From UBA4582 sp002389265 (lineage in GTDB: Bacteria > Pseudomonadota > Gammaproteobacteria > Pseudomonadales > Azotimanducaceae): 64,000 bases of DNA. The position numbers and the translations under genes are program-made. The stretch is from contig CALSRT010000002.1 in the NCBI GenBank assembly GCA_943788825.1, positions 682,001 through 746,000 of the forward strand, given 5' to 3'. Positions 16,765 through 24,754 of this stretch are shown here, piece by piece. The first letter of the stretch is position 1. Each line of letters begins with the position of its first letter. The notes below the pieces were generated by a model. The model saw only the letters and a list, made by a program, of their open reading frames with translations, was not told the DNA's origin and searched no databases.

Positions 16765-17211
16765 ATGCGAGCCCTGATCCAACGAGTCAGCTACGCCCGA
16801 GTCCTGGTGAATGATGAAATAGTCGGTGAAATTGCGCGCGGTATTCTCTTGTTCGTTGCTTTTCAGAAGGGCGATTCCGCCGCTCAAATCGATAAGTTAC
16901 TCAACAAGGTGCTCGCCTACAGAGTCTTTCCTGATGCTGTGGGGCATATGAACTTGGCGTTGTCAGATATCTCGGGGAGTCTGTTAGTCGTTTCGCAGTT
17001 CACCCTGGCCGCCGATACGCGCAAGGGGCTGCGCCCATCTTTTTCTTCGGCGACGCCACCGGTAGACGCCGAACTGCTGTACGACGACTTCGTGGACCGA
17101 GCCCGCCAGCGGTGCGAGCATGTGGCAACCGGTCAGTTTGGTGCTGACATGAAAGTTCAGCTCGAAAATGATGGTCCGGTTACCTTCCTGCTAGAGGTTA
17201 ACGACCCTTAA
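16765..17211 (+). CDS. dtd: D-aminoacyl-tRNA deacylase
   Basis: Hydrolyses D-amino acids (and glycine mischarged on tRNA-Ala) from tRNA. The 148 aa protein starts MRALIQRVSYARV as usual; the two active-site motifs are visible as SQFTLAADTRKG and, near the C-terminus, NDGPVTF, which carries the cross-subunit Gly-Pro element. The start is 12 bp after the preceding stop, so it is likely co-transcribed with the iminopeptidase-like gene, as in Pseudomonas. Its last 14 bp overlap the 3' end of the convergent crotonase gene. Confidence 0.96.
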   Translation: MRALIQRVSYARVLVNDEIVGEIARGILLFVAFQKGDSAAQIDKLLNKVLAYRVFPDAVGHMNLALSDISGSLLVVSQFTLAADTRKGLRPSFSSATPPVDAELLYDDFVDRARQRCEHVATGQFGADMKVQLENDGPVTFLLEVNDP

Positions 17212-18019
17212 AGGTCGGCTCACGTTTTTCAACGAATGCCTTTGCTGCCTCTTTGTGGTCTTGAGTTTGGCCTGTGTGAACATGGTGGGTGGCTTCGAGG
17301 TCCAGGCAGTCATCAACATCGCCAGACACGGCTCGGTTCAAATTTTCCTTCATATAGCGGAAAGCGACCGTTGGGCCTGCTGCGATTTTGTTAGCGATTT
17401 CCATGGCTTTTGCCATCAGTTCTTCCGGCTCGCAGACCCAATTAGTTAAACCAAGATCCAGTGCTTCGGCTGCGCTAACGCGCTCAGATAGAAAATACAG
17501 TTGGCGAGCCTTAGCGGCGCCAATCAATTGCGTCATGAAGTAGGTGCCGCCGTAGTCGCCAGAAAAACCGACTCGGGCAAAAGCGGTGGTCATGATGGCG
17601 GTGTTGCTCATGACGCGCATGTCGCAGGCTAGGGCCAGAGACAGGCCAGCGCCCGCTGCCGCGCCTGGTAATGCGGCGATAGTCGGTTTTGGCATCTTGT
17701 AGAGTTTGCCGGCTGTGGCGCGTTGATTCACCCGTTGTTGATGAATCGCGCCGTCGATGGTGGCGTCGCCAACGGTTCCATCGCCGGATGCGGCCATGCC
17801 TTTAACATCGCCGCCGGCACAAAAACCCTTGCCGGCTCCGGTCAGGACAATGCACTTCACCGCTGGGTTGAGCTCGAGATCTGCGAGCAGGGTTTGCAGC
17901 GCTGCATTCATCTCGCCAGACATGGCGTTGCGAGCTTCAGGGCGGTTCAAGGTCAAGACGGCTACGCCATTTTCTAGACTGGCCAAGAGATCGTTTGTGC
18001 CGGTATCGATGTTAGTCAT
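17198..18019 (-). CDS. Enoyl-CoA hydratase/isomerase family protein
   Basis: Crotonase superfamily, 273 aa. The CoA/oxyanion-hole regions are visible: NRPEARNAMSGEM, AGKGFCAGGDVKGM and GAAAGAGLSLALACD. At the position of the second catalytic Glu of true hydratases I see Phe, while an Asp is present in SGDYGGTYF, the place where isomerases of the superfamily carry their acid. This suggests isomerase or another activity rather than hydration. The N-terminus has a short polar lead before the first strand. It is a single gene between dtd (convergent, overlapping) and tatC. The substrate cannot be told from sequence. Confidence 0.85.
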   Translation of the reverse strand: MTNIDTGTNDLLASLENGVAVLTLNRPEARNAMSGEMNAALQTLLADLELNPAVKCIVLTGAGKGFCAGGDVKGMAASGDGTVGDATIDGAIHQQRVNQRATAGKLYKMPKPTIAALPGAAAGAGLSLALACDMRVMSNTAIMTTAFARVGFSGDYGGTYFMTQLIGAAKARQLYFLSERVSAAEALDLGLTNWVCEPEELMAKAMEIANKIAAGPTVAFRYMKENLNRAVSGDVDDCLDLEATHHVHTGQTQDHKEAAKAFVEKREPTFKGR

Positions 18020-18129
18020 GGGGAACTCCTCAAAGGTTGATTAAATTCGGGTGTGCTGTGCTGACTATGCAAAATAGATTGTCAGTCGCGGGATGGCAAG
18101 TCTCGTTGCCGGTAATTGCAAAAGGGTGC

Positions 18130-18894
18130 TTATTCGACCTCCTGTCGATGACGAATCAAGGTGGCAAACAGGATGCCAATTTCAAACAATATCCACATGG
18201 GCAATGCGAGCAGCAGCTGAGAAATGATGTCCGGCGGCGTGAGTAACATCCCAATAATGAAACAGCCGACAACAACGTAAGGGCGTTTTTTGCGCAGGTT
18301 TTCAACGGTAGTTGCGCCGGTCCAGACTAATAGGAGTGTGGCTATGGGAATTTCAAACGCCAGGCCGAAGGCGAAAAACAGCTTCAGGACGAAGTCCAGG
18401 TAACGATTGATGTCGGTCATGACGGTGACGCCCGCAGGTGCGGCGCTGGTAAAGAAGCCAAAAATTAATGGAAACACGACGTAAAAAGCAAAGGCAATAC
18501 CGCCATAGAACAGTAGTACGCTTGAGGTCAGCAGAGGGATTGCCAGGCGCTTTTCGCTGGAATACAGGCCGGGTGCGATAAAACTCCAGAGCTGGTGCAG
18601 GATATAGGGAATGGCAATAAAAATAGCTAAGACCAAGGTTAGCTTGAACGGCGTCAAAAAGGGTGACGCAACTTCCGTTGCGATCATGGTGGCGCCCTCT
18701 GGCAGGTAGGCGCGCAGAGGTTCGGAAATGTAGCTGTAAAGGTCGTTCGCGAAATAAAACAAGGGCAGGAAAACAATGACCACTGACGCCAAGCTGTGCA
18801 GAATTCTGGTTCGCAGCTCGACAAGGTGTTCGATCAAGGTCTGACCTGGGTCGGTAGGGTCAGCCCCCGGTGTCTGGTCGTTTGGTTTCGTCAC
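18130..18894 (-). CDS. tatC: Twin-arginine translocase subunit TatC
   Basis: Six-helix inner-membrane receptor of the Tat pathway, which exports folded proteins. The cytoplasmic N-terminus with HLVELRTRIL and the first periplasmic loop region are typical; hydrophobic spans follow (VVIVFLPLFYF, LVLAIFIAIPYILHQLWSF, and four more), with FAFGLAFEIP before the fifth helix. The start is a GTG inside the end of tatB, giving a 35-bp overlap and no good Shine-Dalgarno, so coupling to tatB translation is likely. The chain ends in a short charged tail. Confidence 0.96.
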   Translation of the reverse strand: MTKPNDQTPGADPTDPGQTLIEHLVELRTRILHSLASVVIVFLPLFYFANDLYSYISEPLRAYLPEGATMIATEVASPFLTPFKLTLVLAIFIAIPYILHQLWSFIAPGLYSSEKRLAIPLLTSSVLLFYGGIAFAFYVVFPLIFGFFTSAAPAGVTVMTDINRYLDFVLKLFFAFGLAFEIPIATLLLVWTGATTVENLRKKRPYVVVGCFIIGMLLTPPDIISQLLLALPMWILFEIGILFATLIRHRQEVE

Positions 18895-19231
18895 GGTTGG
18901 GCTCGGTGATTGATGGAAGGTCGGCCTTGTGCAAGGCTTTTGACGCCTGTTTGATTTCCGTCAGGGTCTCATCGGTCTGGTTGACCACGCTCTGGAGCTG
19001 TTGGCGGGTTTCTTCGAGTCCCCTCATGATGGATTCGTTGTGGAGTTGTTGGCGAATATCGTCAGCACCGATCTCGTTTTCTATGTCAGTACGAATGTTG
19101 GCAAGGCTGCGCCGCAGTCGCCCGACCCATAGGAAAAGGCTCCGTAATGTTTCGGGTAGCTTGTCCGGTCCGATCACCAGCAGTGCAACAATGCTGACGA
19201 CGATCAGCTCGGGAAAACCGATATCAAACAT
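18860..19231 (-). CDS. tatB: Sec-independent translocase protein TatB
   Basis: Forms the substrate receptor with TatC. One N-terminal transmembrane helix (FPELIVVSIVALLVIGP) with the FxELxVVxxVALLVxGP signature and the conserved Glu at position 8, then an amphipathic helix (LPETLRSLFLWVGRLRRSL) and a long charged, probably helical tail. At 123 aa it is within the usual range. It lies 6 bp after tatA and overlaps tatC by 35 bp. Confidence 0.94.
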   Translation of the reverse strand: MFDIGFPELIVVSIVALLVIGPDKLPETLRSLFLWVGRLRRSLANIRTDIENEIGADDIRQQLHNESIMRGLEETRQQLQSVVNQTDETLTEIKQASKALHKADLPSITEPNRDETKRPDTGG

Positions 19232-19237
19232 GTCAGA

Positions 19238-19477
19238 TCAACTTTCTTTTTTCGACTCGACAGGCTCTTTGCTGTCGGTGCTGATATTGGTGCTAATGTT
19301 GTCTGCCGGTTTCTCTTCGTCGGCCAACAACTCGGTTTTGTCAGCATCATTATCGATGGCGTTTCTGAACCCCTTGATCGCTGATCCGAGATCGTTGCCT
19401 AGTGATTTTATTTTCGTGGTGCCAAACAGCAGAACCACAATCAGTAGTACCACTAATAGTTCGGGTATTCCAGGCAT
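19238..19477 (-). CDS. tatA: Sec-independent translocase protein TatA
   Basis: Pore-forming Tat component. A short N-terminal helix (PELLVVLLIVVLLFG) is followed by the hinge FGTTKIKSLGNDLGSAIKGF that defines TatA, then an acidic tail, in all 79 aa. The N-terminus is a few residues shorter than the common MGxGGISIWQLL form. Its Shine-Dalgarno (GGAGGA) is embedded in the last codons of hisE, which ends 3 bp upstream, so histidine and Tat genes share a transcript here. Confidence 0.94.
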   Translation of the reverse strand: MPGIPELLVVLLIVVLLFGTTKIKSLGNDLGSAIKGFRNAIDNDADKTELLADEEKPADNISTNISTDSKEPVESKKES

Positions 19478-19480
19478 AGC

Positions 19481-19834
19481 TCATTCCTCCAGTTTTTGTT
19501 CGCGCGTCACGCTTGACTGGCGCGCATTCTTTTCATCAATTCCTGACGTTCCAAAGCGGTCTTCAAGCTCGCGCAACAGGTCGCCAGCATCAAGGTTTAG
19601 GTGACTCAACATCACGAGACTATGGAACCACAAATCGGCGGTCTCCTTGATTACCGCGATCGGGTCGAGATCCGCATCCTTGGCCGCGATAATGGTTTCT
19701 GTTGCCTCTTCGCCGACCTTTTCAAGAATCTTATTAAGGCCCTTCGCATGCAGACTCGCAACATAAGATGTTGCCGGGTCGCTGGTTTTTCGGTCTTCCA
19801 GTGTTGCTGCCAAGCGCTTGATGATATCACTCAT
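19481..19834 (-). CDS. hisE: Phosphoribosyl-ATP pyrophosphatase
   Basis: Second step of histidine synthesis, hydrolysing PR-ATP to PR-AMP. The all-alpha MazG-like fold shows ILEKVGEEATETIIAAKD and KETADLWFHSLVMLSH, with the acidic metal ligands. I place the start at ATG 19834 (117 aa): it overlaps the hisI stop as ATGA, and MSDIIKRLAATLEDRK matches other HisE N-termini. The frame is open 48 bp further but runs inside hisI. It is a separate gene from hisI, as in Pseudomonas, not the enterobacterial HisIE fusion. Confidence 0.95.
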   Translation of the reverse strand: MSDIIKRLAATLEDRKTSDPATSYVASLHAKGLNKILEKVGEEATETIIAAKDADLDPIAVIKETADLWFHSLVMLSHLNLDAGDLLRELEDRFGTSGIDEKNARQSSVTREQKLEE

Positions 19835-20232
19835 GTATAAATCTCCGCCGGCGGCTTGATGACTGGGTCGACGGTTTGCCACTCACCATTGTTTAACACA
19901 CGGTAAAAGCAGGACTGTCTGCCGGTATGACAGGCGATGCCCCCTGTCTGTTGCACTCGCAATATTATCACATCACTATCACAGTCGAGTCTGACTTCCT
20001 CAATGATTTGCTGATGGCCTGATTCTTCACCCTTATGCCATAATTTTTGCCGTGAGCGTGACCAATAAACAGCATGCCCGGTGGCGAGGGTCGTCAGCAA
20101 GGCTTCCTTGTTCATCCACGCCACCATCAAGATTCGCTCACTACTGGCGTCCTGGGCGATGGCAGGTATCAGGCCCTGATTATCGAACTGAATTTCCGCA
20201 AGCCAGTCAGTGTCTGGGGGTATGCTCGACAT
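19831..20232 (-). CDS. hisI: Phosphoribosyl-AMP cyclohydrolase
   Basis: Third step of histidine synthesis, opening the adenine ring of PR-AMP with Zn2+ and Mg2+. WLAEIQFDNQGLIPAIAQD, WMNKEAL and YWSRSRQKLWHKGEESGH are diagnostic; the metal ligands are in the DCDSD motif and in CHTGRQSCF. ATG 20232 is chosen because the protein then begins a few residues before the conserved Trp; GTG 20262 would add ten residues. The stop overlaps hisE by 4 bp. It is the first gene of the hisI-hisE-tatABC group. Confidence 0.95.
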   Translation of the reverse strand: MSSIPPDTDWLAEIQFDNQGLIPAIAQDASSERILMVAWMNKEALLTTLATGHAVYWSRSRQKLWHKGEESGHQQIIEEVRLDCDSDVIILRVQQTGGIACHTGRQSCFYRVLNNGEWQTVDPVIKPPAEIYT

Positions 20233-20327
20233 AGATCGTGAACCATCAGGAGGTAAGGCCACACATGAGGCATGGGTGGGTTGTAGGTTTGCCGATGTTC
20301 GGCTCGATAGACGTCGAGAATATCATG

Positions 20328-21968
20328 TCAGGTCTTGATAAACATCCAATAAACGCCGAGGCAACCGAGGGCGCCAGCGCTCAACTGTAGCGCCATATGT
20401 GGCGCAATTCCAGCTACGGGAGAAGCTGCGACAGCGAATGCCAGTAACAGGCTGGTACCACCGAGGCGAGTTGAGCGTTGGCGGCGATCTGACTGTTCCA
20501 GCGTATTCTGGAGTTGTTGCAGTAGCTGCGTCTGTTGGCGATTGTTGCGTCCCAGGTGCTTGAGTTCTGCCAGTGCGGTCAGTGCCAGCTGTGGTAGTTC
20601 CGGGAGTTGGCCCACGAGGCTGGGTGCGTGATCGCCGACCTGCTTAAGGAGCCCGCGGATCCCCATGCGGTCTTTCATCCAGCGCTCCATATAGGGCGCC
20701 GCGGTTTGCCAAAGGTCGAGCTGCGGATATAGCTGGCGTCCCATCCCCTCGATATTGAGCAGGGTTTTCTGAAGCAATACCAGCTGCGGTTGGACTTCCA
20801 TATCAAAGCGTCTGGCCGTCTGAAACAAGCTGAGCAAGACCTTGCCGAAGGATATTTCACTGATGGGTTTTTGAAATATCGGCTCGCAGACACTGCGGAT
20901 GACGGCTTCAAATTCATTGATGTCCGTATCAAATGGTACCCATTCACTTTCCACATGCAGGCGCGCGACTTCGTAGTAATCCTGATTAAAGAAAGCCAGC
21001 AGATTACGTGCGAGGTAGTTTTTGTCGTTTTCCGTGAGTGACCCAATGATTGCGCAGTCTAAGGCGATATAGGTGGGGTTCTCCGGGTCGCTGGCATCGA
21101 TAAAGACGTTGCCGGGATGCATGTCGGCATGGAAGAAGTTGTGGTCGAATACTTGGGTGAAAAAAATCTCGACCCCAAGGTGGGCCAGTTTCTGCATGTT
21201 GACGCCGCGGTCACGCAAGCCCTTAACGTCAGCAGAGCTTAAGCCATGAATCCGCTCCATAACCATGACGTTGGGCCGGCAATAATCCCAATACACCAGT
21301 GGTACATAGAGTTTACCCGACTGATCCCAGTTCTTGCGCAACTGAGTGGCATTAGCCGCCTCAAGTAACAGGTCCAGCTCATCCAAGATAGTGCGCTCAT
21401 AGTCCCTGACTACCGTGACTGGGTGCAGGCGCCTGCCGTCTTCCCAGCCCCGTTCGAGGAAGTTTGCAAGCAGGTACATGACTTGTAGGTCTTGCTTAAT
21501 AGTGATGTCGATACCAGGCCGAATAATTTTAACCACTACCGACTCGCCAGTTTTCAGGTTAGCGGTATGCACTTGGGCCACAGACGCCGACGCCAAAGGT
21601 TGATCATCGAATGCGGTAAACAGGGTCTCGATATCATTGCCAAGCGCAGCTTCGATGATCTCACGTGCATCAGCGGTGGCAAATGCCGGCACCTGGTCCT
21701 GTAATTTCTGTAATTCATCAGCGATATCGTCGTCGAACATATCCCGTCGAGTCGACAGGATCTGGCCAAATTTGACGAATACGGGTCCCAATTCTTCCAG
21801 GCTCAAGCGTAGGCTGACGGCCGGGCTCGTGCTCGGTGTCTTGATCAGGCGCAGCAACATCAGGCCGACTCTGACCGTTCTTGGAAGATCCAGGTCGCTG
21901 GGTAATAGCCTATCTAGGCGGTGCTTGCAGACGACCTTAAGGATTCTGAGGATTCTGAATAAACGCAT
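20328..21968 (-). CDS. ubiB: Ubiquinone biosynthesis regulatory protein kinase UbiB
   Basis: Atypical ABC1/ADCK-family kinase-like ATPase required for ubiquinone synthesis. The family-specific KxGQ motif is seen in FVKFGQILSTRRDM; SVAQVHTA is the Ala-rich loop, HADMHPGNV the catalytic loop and ALDCAIIG the metal-binding segment. Two hydrophobic stretches at the C-terminus (SLLLAFAVAASPVAGIAP and ALQLSAGALGCLGVYWMFI) anchor it in the inner membrane. The ATG overlaps the ubiE stop (TAATG). In Pseudomonas and E. coli ubiJ lies between ubiE and ubiB; here it is missing. Confidence 0.96.
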   Translation of the reverse strand: MRLFRILRILKVVCKHRLDRLLPSDLDLPRTVRVGLMLLRLIKTPSTSPAVSLRLSLEELGPVFVKFGQILSTRRDMFDDDIADELQKLQDQVPAFATADAREIIEAALGNDIETLFTAFDDQPLASASVAQVHTANLKTGESVVVKIIRPGIDITIKQDLQVMYLLANFLERGWEDGRRLHPVTVVRDYERTILDELDLLLEAANATQLRKNWDQSGKLYVPLVYWDYCRPNVMVMERIHGLSSADVKGLRDRGVNMQKLAHLGVEIFFTQVFDHNFFHADMHPGNVFIDASDPENPTYIALDCAIIGSLTENDKNYLARNLLAFFNQDYYEVARLHVESEWVPFDTDINEFEAVIRSVCEPIFQKPISEISFGKVLLSLFQTARRFDMEVQPQLVLLQKTLLNIEGMGRQLYPQLDLWQTAAPYMERWMKDRMGIRGLLKQVGDHAPSLVGQLPELPQLALTALAELKHLGRNNRQQTQLLQQLQNTLEQSDRRQRSTRLGGTSLLLAFAVAASPVAGIAPHMALQLSAGALGCLGVYWMFIKT

Positions 21969-22720
21969 TACAGCCCGTCGGCTTTGTTGCCGATATGAAT
22001 CGCTGCGATACCGTTTAGCAGGTTGTGGTAGCTGCAGTCGATAAAGCCGGCGTCGCTGAACATGGCTTTCAAGGTTTCCTGGTCAGGGTGCATTTCAATG
22101 GACTCAACCAAGTATTGATAGCTGTCGTGGTCGCCAGTAATTGCCTGACCGATGCGTGGCCATAATTTTGAGAAGGACTTGTAGATAGTACTGATGCCTG
22201 GATTAATCGCCTTGGAAAACTCCAATACCACCAATCGGCCGCCGGGTTTCAGAACTCTCAGAATCTCCTTGAGCGCTACTTCTTTGCGCGTGACGTTACG
22301 CAACCCGAACGCCATGGTGATGACGTCGAAGTGGTGAGTGGGAAAGGGCAGGCATTCGGCGTTCGCCTGGAGGTAGTCGACGTTGCCGCTGATTCCGTGA
22401 TCGAGTAGGCGGTCTCTGCCGTTGCTGAGCATCGAATAGTTGATGTCGCACAGGGTGATTTGTCCGGCTGGACCAACAATGTTTGCGAGTTTTTCGGTCA
22501 AGTCACCGGTACCGCCCGCCAGATCCATGATTTTGTCGCCAGCCCGTGCAGCGGTCAGTTGAATCGCAAACTGCTTCATCAAGCGGTGACTGCCCAGTGA
22601 CATTACGTCATTCATCACATCATAACGATTGGCGACGGAGTGAAAGACACCGGCAACTCTGGCGGCTTTCTCGCCGACAGGGACTTGTTTGCGGCCAAAG
22701 TGAGTTGTTTCTTCTGTCAT
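21968..22720 (-). CDS. ubiE: Ubiquinone/menaquinone biosynthesis C-methyltransferase UbiE
   Basis: SAM-dependent methylation of the quinone ring. The N-terminal TTHFGRKQVPVGEKAARVAGVF, the SAM-binding MDLAGGTGDLTEK, and FGLRNVTRKEVALKEILRVLKPGG are diagnostic. ATG 22720 gives 250 aa, normal for the family; the frame runs upstream to 22795 but that stretch is not conserved. The stop overlaps ubiB by one base, so the two are coupled. UbiJ, the SCP2-domain partner of UbiE and UbiB complexes, is not encoded between them. Confidence 0.96.
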   Translation of the reverse strand: MTEETTHFGRKQVPVGEKAARVAGVFHSVANRYDVMNDVMSLGSHRLMKQFAIQLTAARAGDKIMDLAGGTGDLTEKLANIVGPAGQITLCDINYSMLSNGRDRLLDHGISGNVDYLQANAECLPFPTHHFDVITMAFGLRNVTRKEVALKEILRVLKPGGRLVVLEFSKAINPGISTIYKSFSKLWPRIGQAITGDHDSYQYLVESIEMHPDQETLKAMFSDAGFIDCSYHNLLNGIAAIHIGNKADGL

Positions 22721-22855
22721 ACCATATCCGCTGCTGAGGAGTGACGATCGATCGTTAAAGCGGGCTAGTTTACCTGCGTTTGCCGGTATGTGCATTGCTT
22801 GGTGGGGCTTTTATACGGCCAATCTAACGTACAGGGTGTTGCCTGAGGTGTTTGT

Positions 22856-23227
22856 CTAGCGACTGACGGCAATAAATTGCGGTTCGCGCTGCTTGCCCGC
22901 GGCCTCCAGTTGAGCGAGATAATCGGCCCATTTTTCTGGGTGCTGACTGCCAAGCTCATGTAAAAAGCTCCAGCTGTAGATGCCACTGTTATGACCATCT
23001 GAGAAGGTAATTTTGATTGCGTAATGTCCCTGGGGCTCAAGATTGGCGATCTTGACATGCTTCTTGCCCACTTGCAGAACCGCTTGACTCTTTGAGTGCC
23101 CCTGAACTTCAGCTGAGGGTGAATAGACTCGAAGATATTCTGCCGGCAGATCAAAGCGCAGCCCGTCGGCATAAATCAGTTCTAAGACACCTGAAACCTG
23201 GTGTAATTTCACTTCGGTGGGTATCAC
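22856..23227 (-). CDS. DUF971 (gamma-butyrobetaine hydroxylase-like N-terminal domain) protein
   Basis: A stand-alone copy of the small zinc-binding domain found at the N-terminus of gamma-butyrobetaine hydroxylases, widespread in proteobacteria next to hslU. Visible signatures: LPAEYLRVYSPSAEVQGH and YAIKITFSDGHNSGIYSW, which hold the conserved acidic/His residues. I choose GTG 23227 with GGAG 7 bp upstream (123 aa); the frame extends to 23302 but the extra residues are not family-like. Role unknown; Fe-S or metal handling has been suggested for relatives, but nothing here proves it. Confidence 0.85.
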   Translation of the reverse strand: MIPTEVKLHQVSGVLELIYADGLRFDLPAEYLRVYSPSAEVQGHSKSQAVLQVGKKHVKIANLEPQGHYAIKITFSDGHNSGIYSWSFLHELGSQHPEKWADYLAQLEAAGKQREPQFIAVSR

Positions 23228-23344
23228 TGGTGTACTCCGATCGCTAATGGGGAAAGTGGTTGGTTGCAGTCTTGGATAAGCATACCAAAAATCATGGAAC
23301 ACATTTATCAGACAAGGTTTTTGGTTGAATAAGCTAAGGGTGTT

Positions 23345-23386
23345 CTCGATTCCTAGAGCTCGATTCCTAGAGCGCGATTCCTAGAG
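23345..23386. repeat. Tandem repeat, 14-bp unit, 3 copies, overlapping the hslU stop
   Basis: Three near-identical 14-bp units (23345-23358, 23359-23372, 23373-23386; CTCGATTCCTAGAG with one changed base in the last). On the minus strand each unit contains CTCTAG, and the hslU stop codon TAG lies in the first one read. The array therefore repeats the stop region of hslU outward into the gap before the DUF971 gene. Confidence 0.92.
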
Positions 23387-24727
23387 AATGTAGCGGCTCA
23401 GATCTTCATTGCTGGCAAGGTTCGCCAGATGGTCGTTGACATACTGCGCGTCGATCTTGATACGTCCCGTCACGAGGGCATCATTATCTGCGCCTTCGAA
23501 GGAAATTTCTTCGAGCAGTCGCTCCATAATGGTGTGCAGCCGTCGAGCACCGATATTCTCGGTTCTCTCATTGACCTGCCAAGCAATCTCGGCAATCCGA
23601 GTGATGCCATCGACCTCGAAATCGAGTTCGACGCCCTCAGTTTGCAACAGTGCCTGATACTGCTCCGTTAATGATGCGTGGGGCTCAGTTAAAATGCGCT
23701 CAAAGTCACCCACCGTCAGGGCTGAAAGTTCGACCCGAATCGGCAGTCGGCCCTGCAGTTCTGGAATCAAGTCGGAGGGTTTGCTGACATGAAAAGCGCC
23801 AGAGGTAATAAACAAGATGTGGTCTGTACGAACCATGCCGTATTTTGTTGAGACATTGCAGCCTTCAATCAGTGGCAGCAAGTCTCGCTGCACACCCTCG
23901 CGGGATACGTCGGCACCGCCACTATGCTCGGCACGGCGCGCCACCTTGTCGATCTCATCGATAAAGACAATGCCAGTTTGTTCTGCCGCTTCGATGGCCT
24001 GGCTTTTCAATTCTTCCTCGTTGATCAGTCTGGCCCCCTCATCTTCCGTGAGCTGCTTCAGGGCATCTTTTACCTTCAATTTGCGAGTCTTGGACTTGCC
24101 GGGGGCCATGGAAGAAAACATGTTTTGTAACTGATTGGTCATCTCCTCCATACCTGGGGGCGCCATGATATCCACGTCCATGGGTGCCGCGTTGACCGTG
24201 ATTTCAATTTCCTTATCGTCCAGTTCGCCTTGGCGTAGTTTTTTGCGAAACAGCTGGCGCGTACTGGAGTTATTATCAGCCGGTGTATCTCCTCGAATAT
24301 CACTGGTGCGGGCGGGCGGTAGTAATGCGTCGAGCACTCGCTCTTCGGCGGCGTCCGCGGCTCTGGGTTGAAGTTGTCTTTGTTGCTCTTCGCGCAGCAT
24401 TTTGATCGCGGCTTCCATCAGGTCGCGGATGATCGATTCGACATCCCGGCCGACATAGCCGACTTCGGTAAACTTAGTGGCTTCTACTTTCACGAAAGGC
24501 GCGGCGGCTAGCCTGGCCAGGCGTCTTGCGATCTCAGTTTTGCCGACGCCTGTCGGTCCGATCATTAAAATATTTTTCGGTGAAATCTCGGCGCGCAGGT
24601 CCTCGTCCAACTGCAGTCTGCGCCAACGGTTGCGTAGGGCTATAGAGACAGCGCGTTTTGCGTCAGCCTGGCCGATAATATGCTTGTCCAGTTCGTGGAC
24701 AATTTCCCGGGGTGTCATCGTTGACAT
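23381..24727 (-). CDS. hslU: ATP-dependent protease ATPase subunit HslU
   Basis: AAA+ unfoldase that feeds HslV. Walker A GPTGVGKTEIARRLA, the pore loop GYVGRDVE, Walker B GIVFIDEIDKVA and sensor-1 LFITSGAFH are present; the family-specific intermediate domain spans about residues 110-225, with QPRAADAAEERVLD at its start. At 448 aa it is normal length. The C-terminal SRYIL, which docks into HslV, is intact. It follows hslV by 27 bp, and a 14-bp tandem repeat begins at its stop codon. Confidence 0.97.
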   Translation of the reverse strand: MSTMTPREIVHELDKHIIGQADAKRAVSIALRNRWRRLQLDEDLRAEISPKNILMIGPTGVGKTEIARRLARLAAAPFVKVEATKFTEVGYVGRDVESIIRDLMEAAIKMLREEQQRQLQPRAADAAEERVLDALLPPARTSDIRGDTPADNNSSTRQLFRKKLRQGELDDKEIEITVNAAPMDVDIMAPPGMEEMTNQLQNMFSSMAPGKSKTRKLKVKDALKQLTEDEGARLINEEELKSQAIEAAEQTGIVFIDEIDKVARRAEHSGGADVSREGVQRDLLPLIEGCNVSTKYGMVRTDHILFITSGAFHVSKPSDLIPELQGRLPIRVELSALTVGDFERILTEPHASLTEQYQALLQTEGVELDFEVDGITRIAEIAWQVNERTENIGARRLHTIMERLLEEISFEGADNDALVTGRIKIDAQYVNDHLANLASNEDLSRYIL

Positions 24728-24754
24728 GGTCTCTTTCTCGCGGATTGTGACAGG

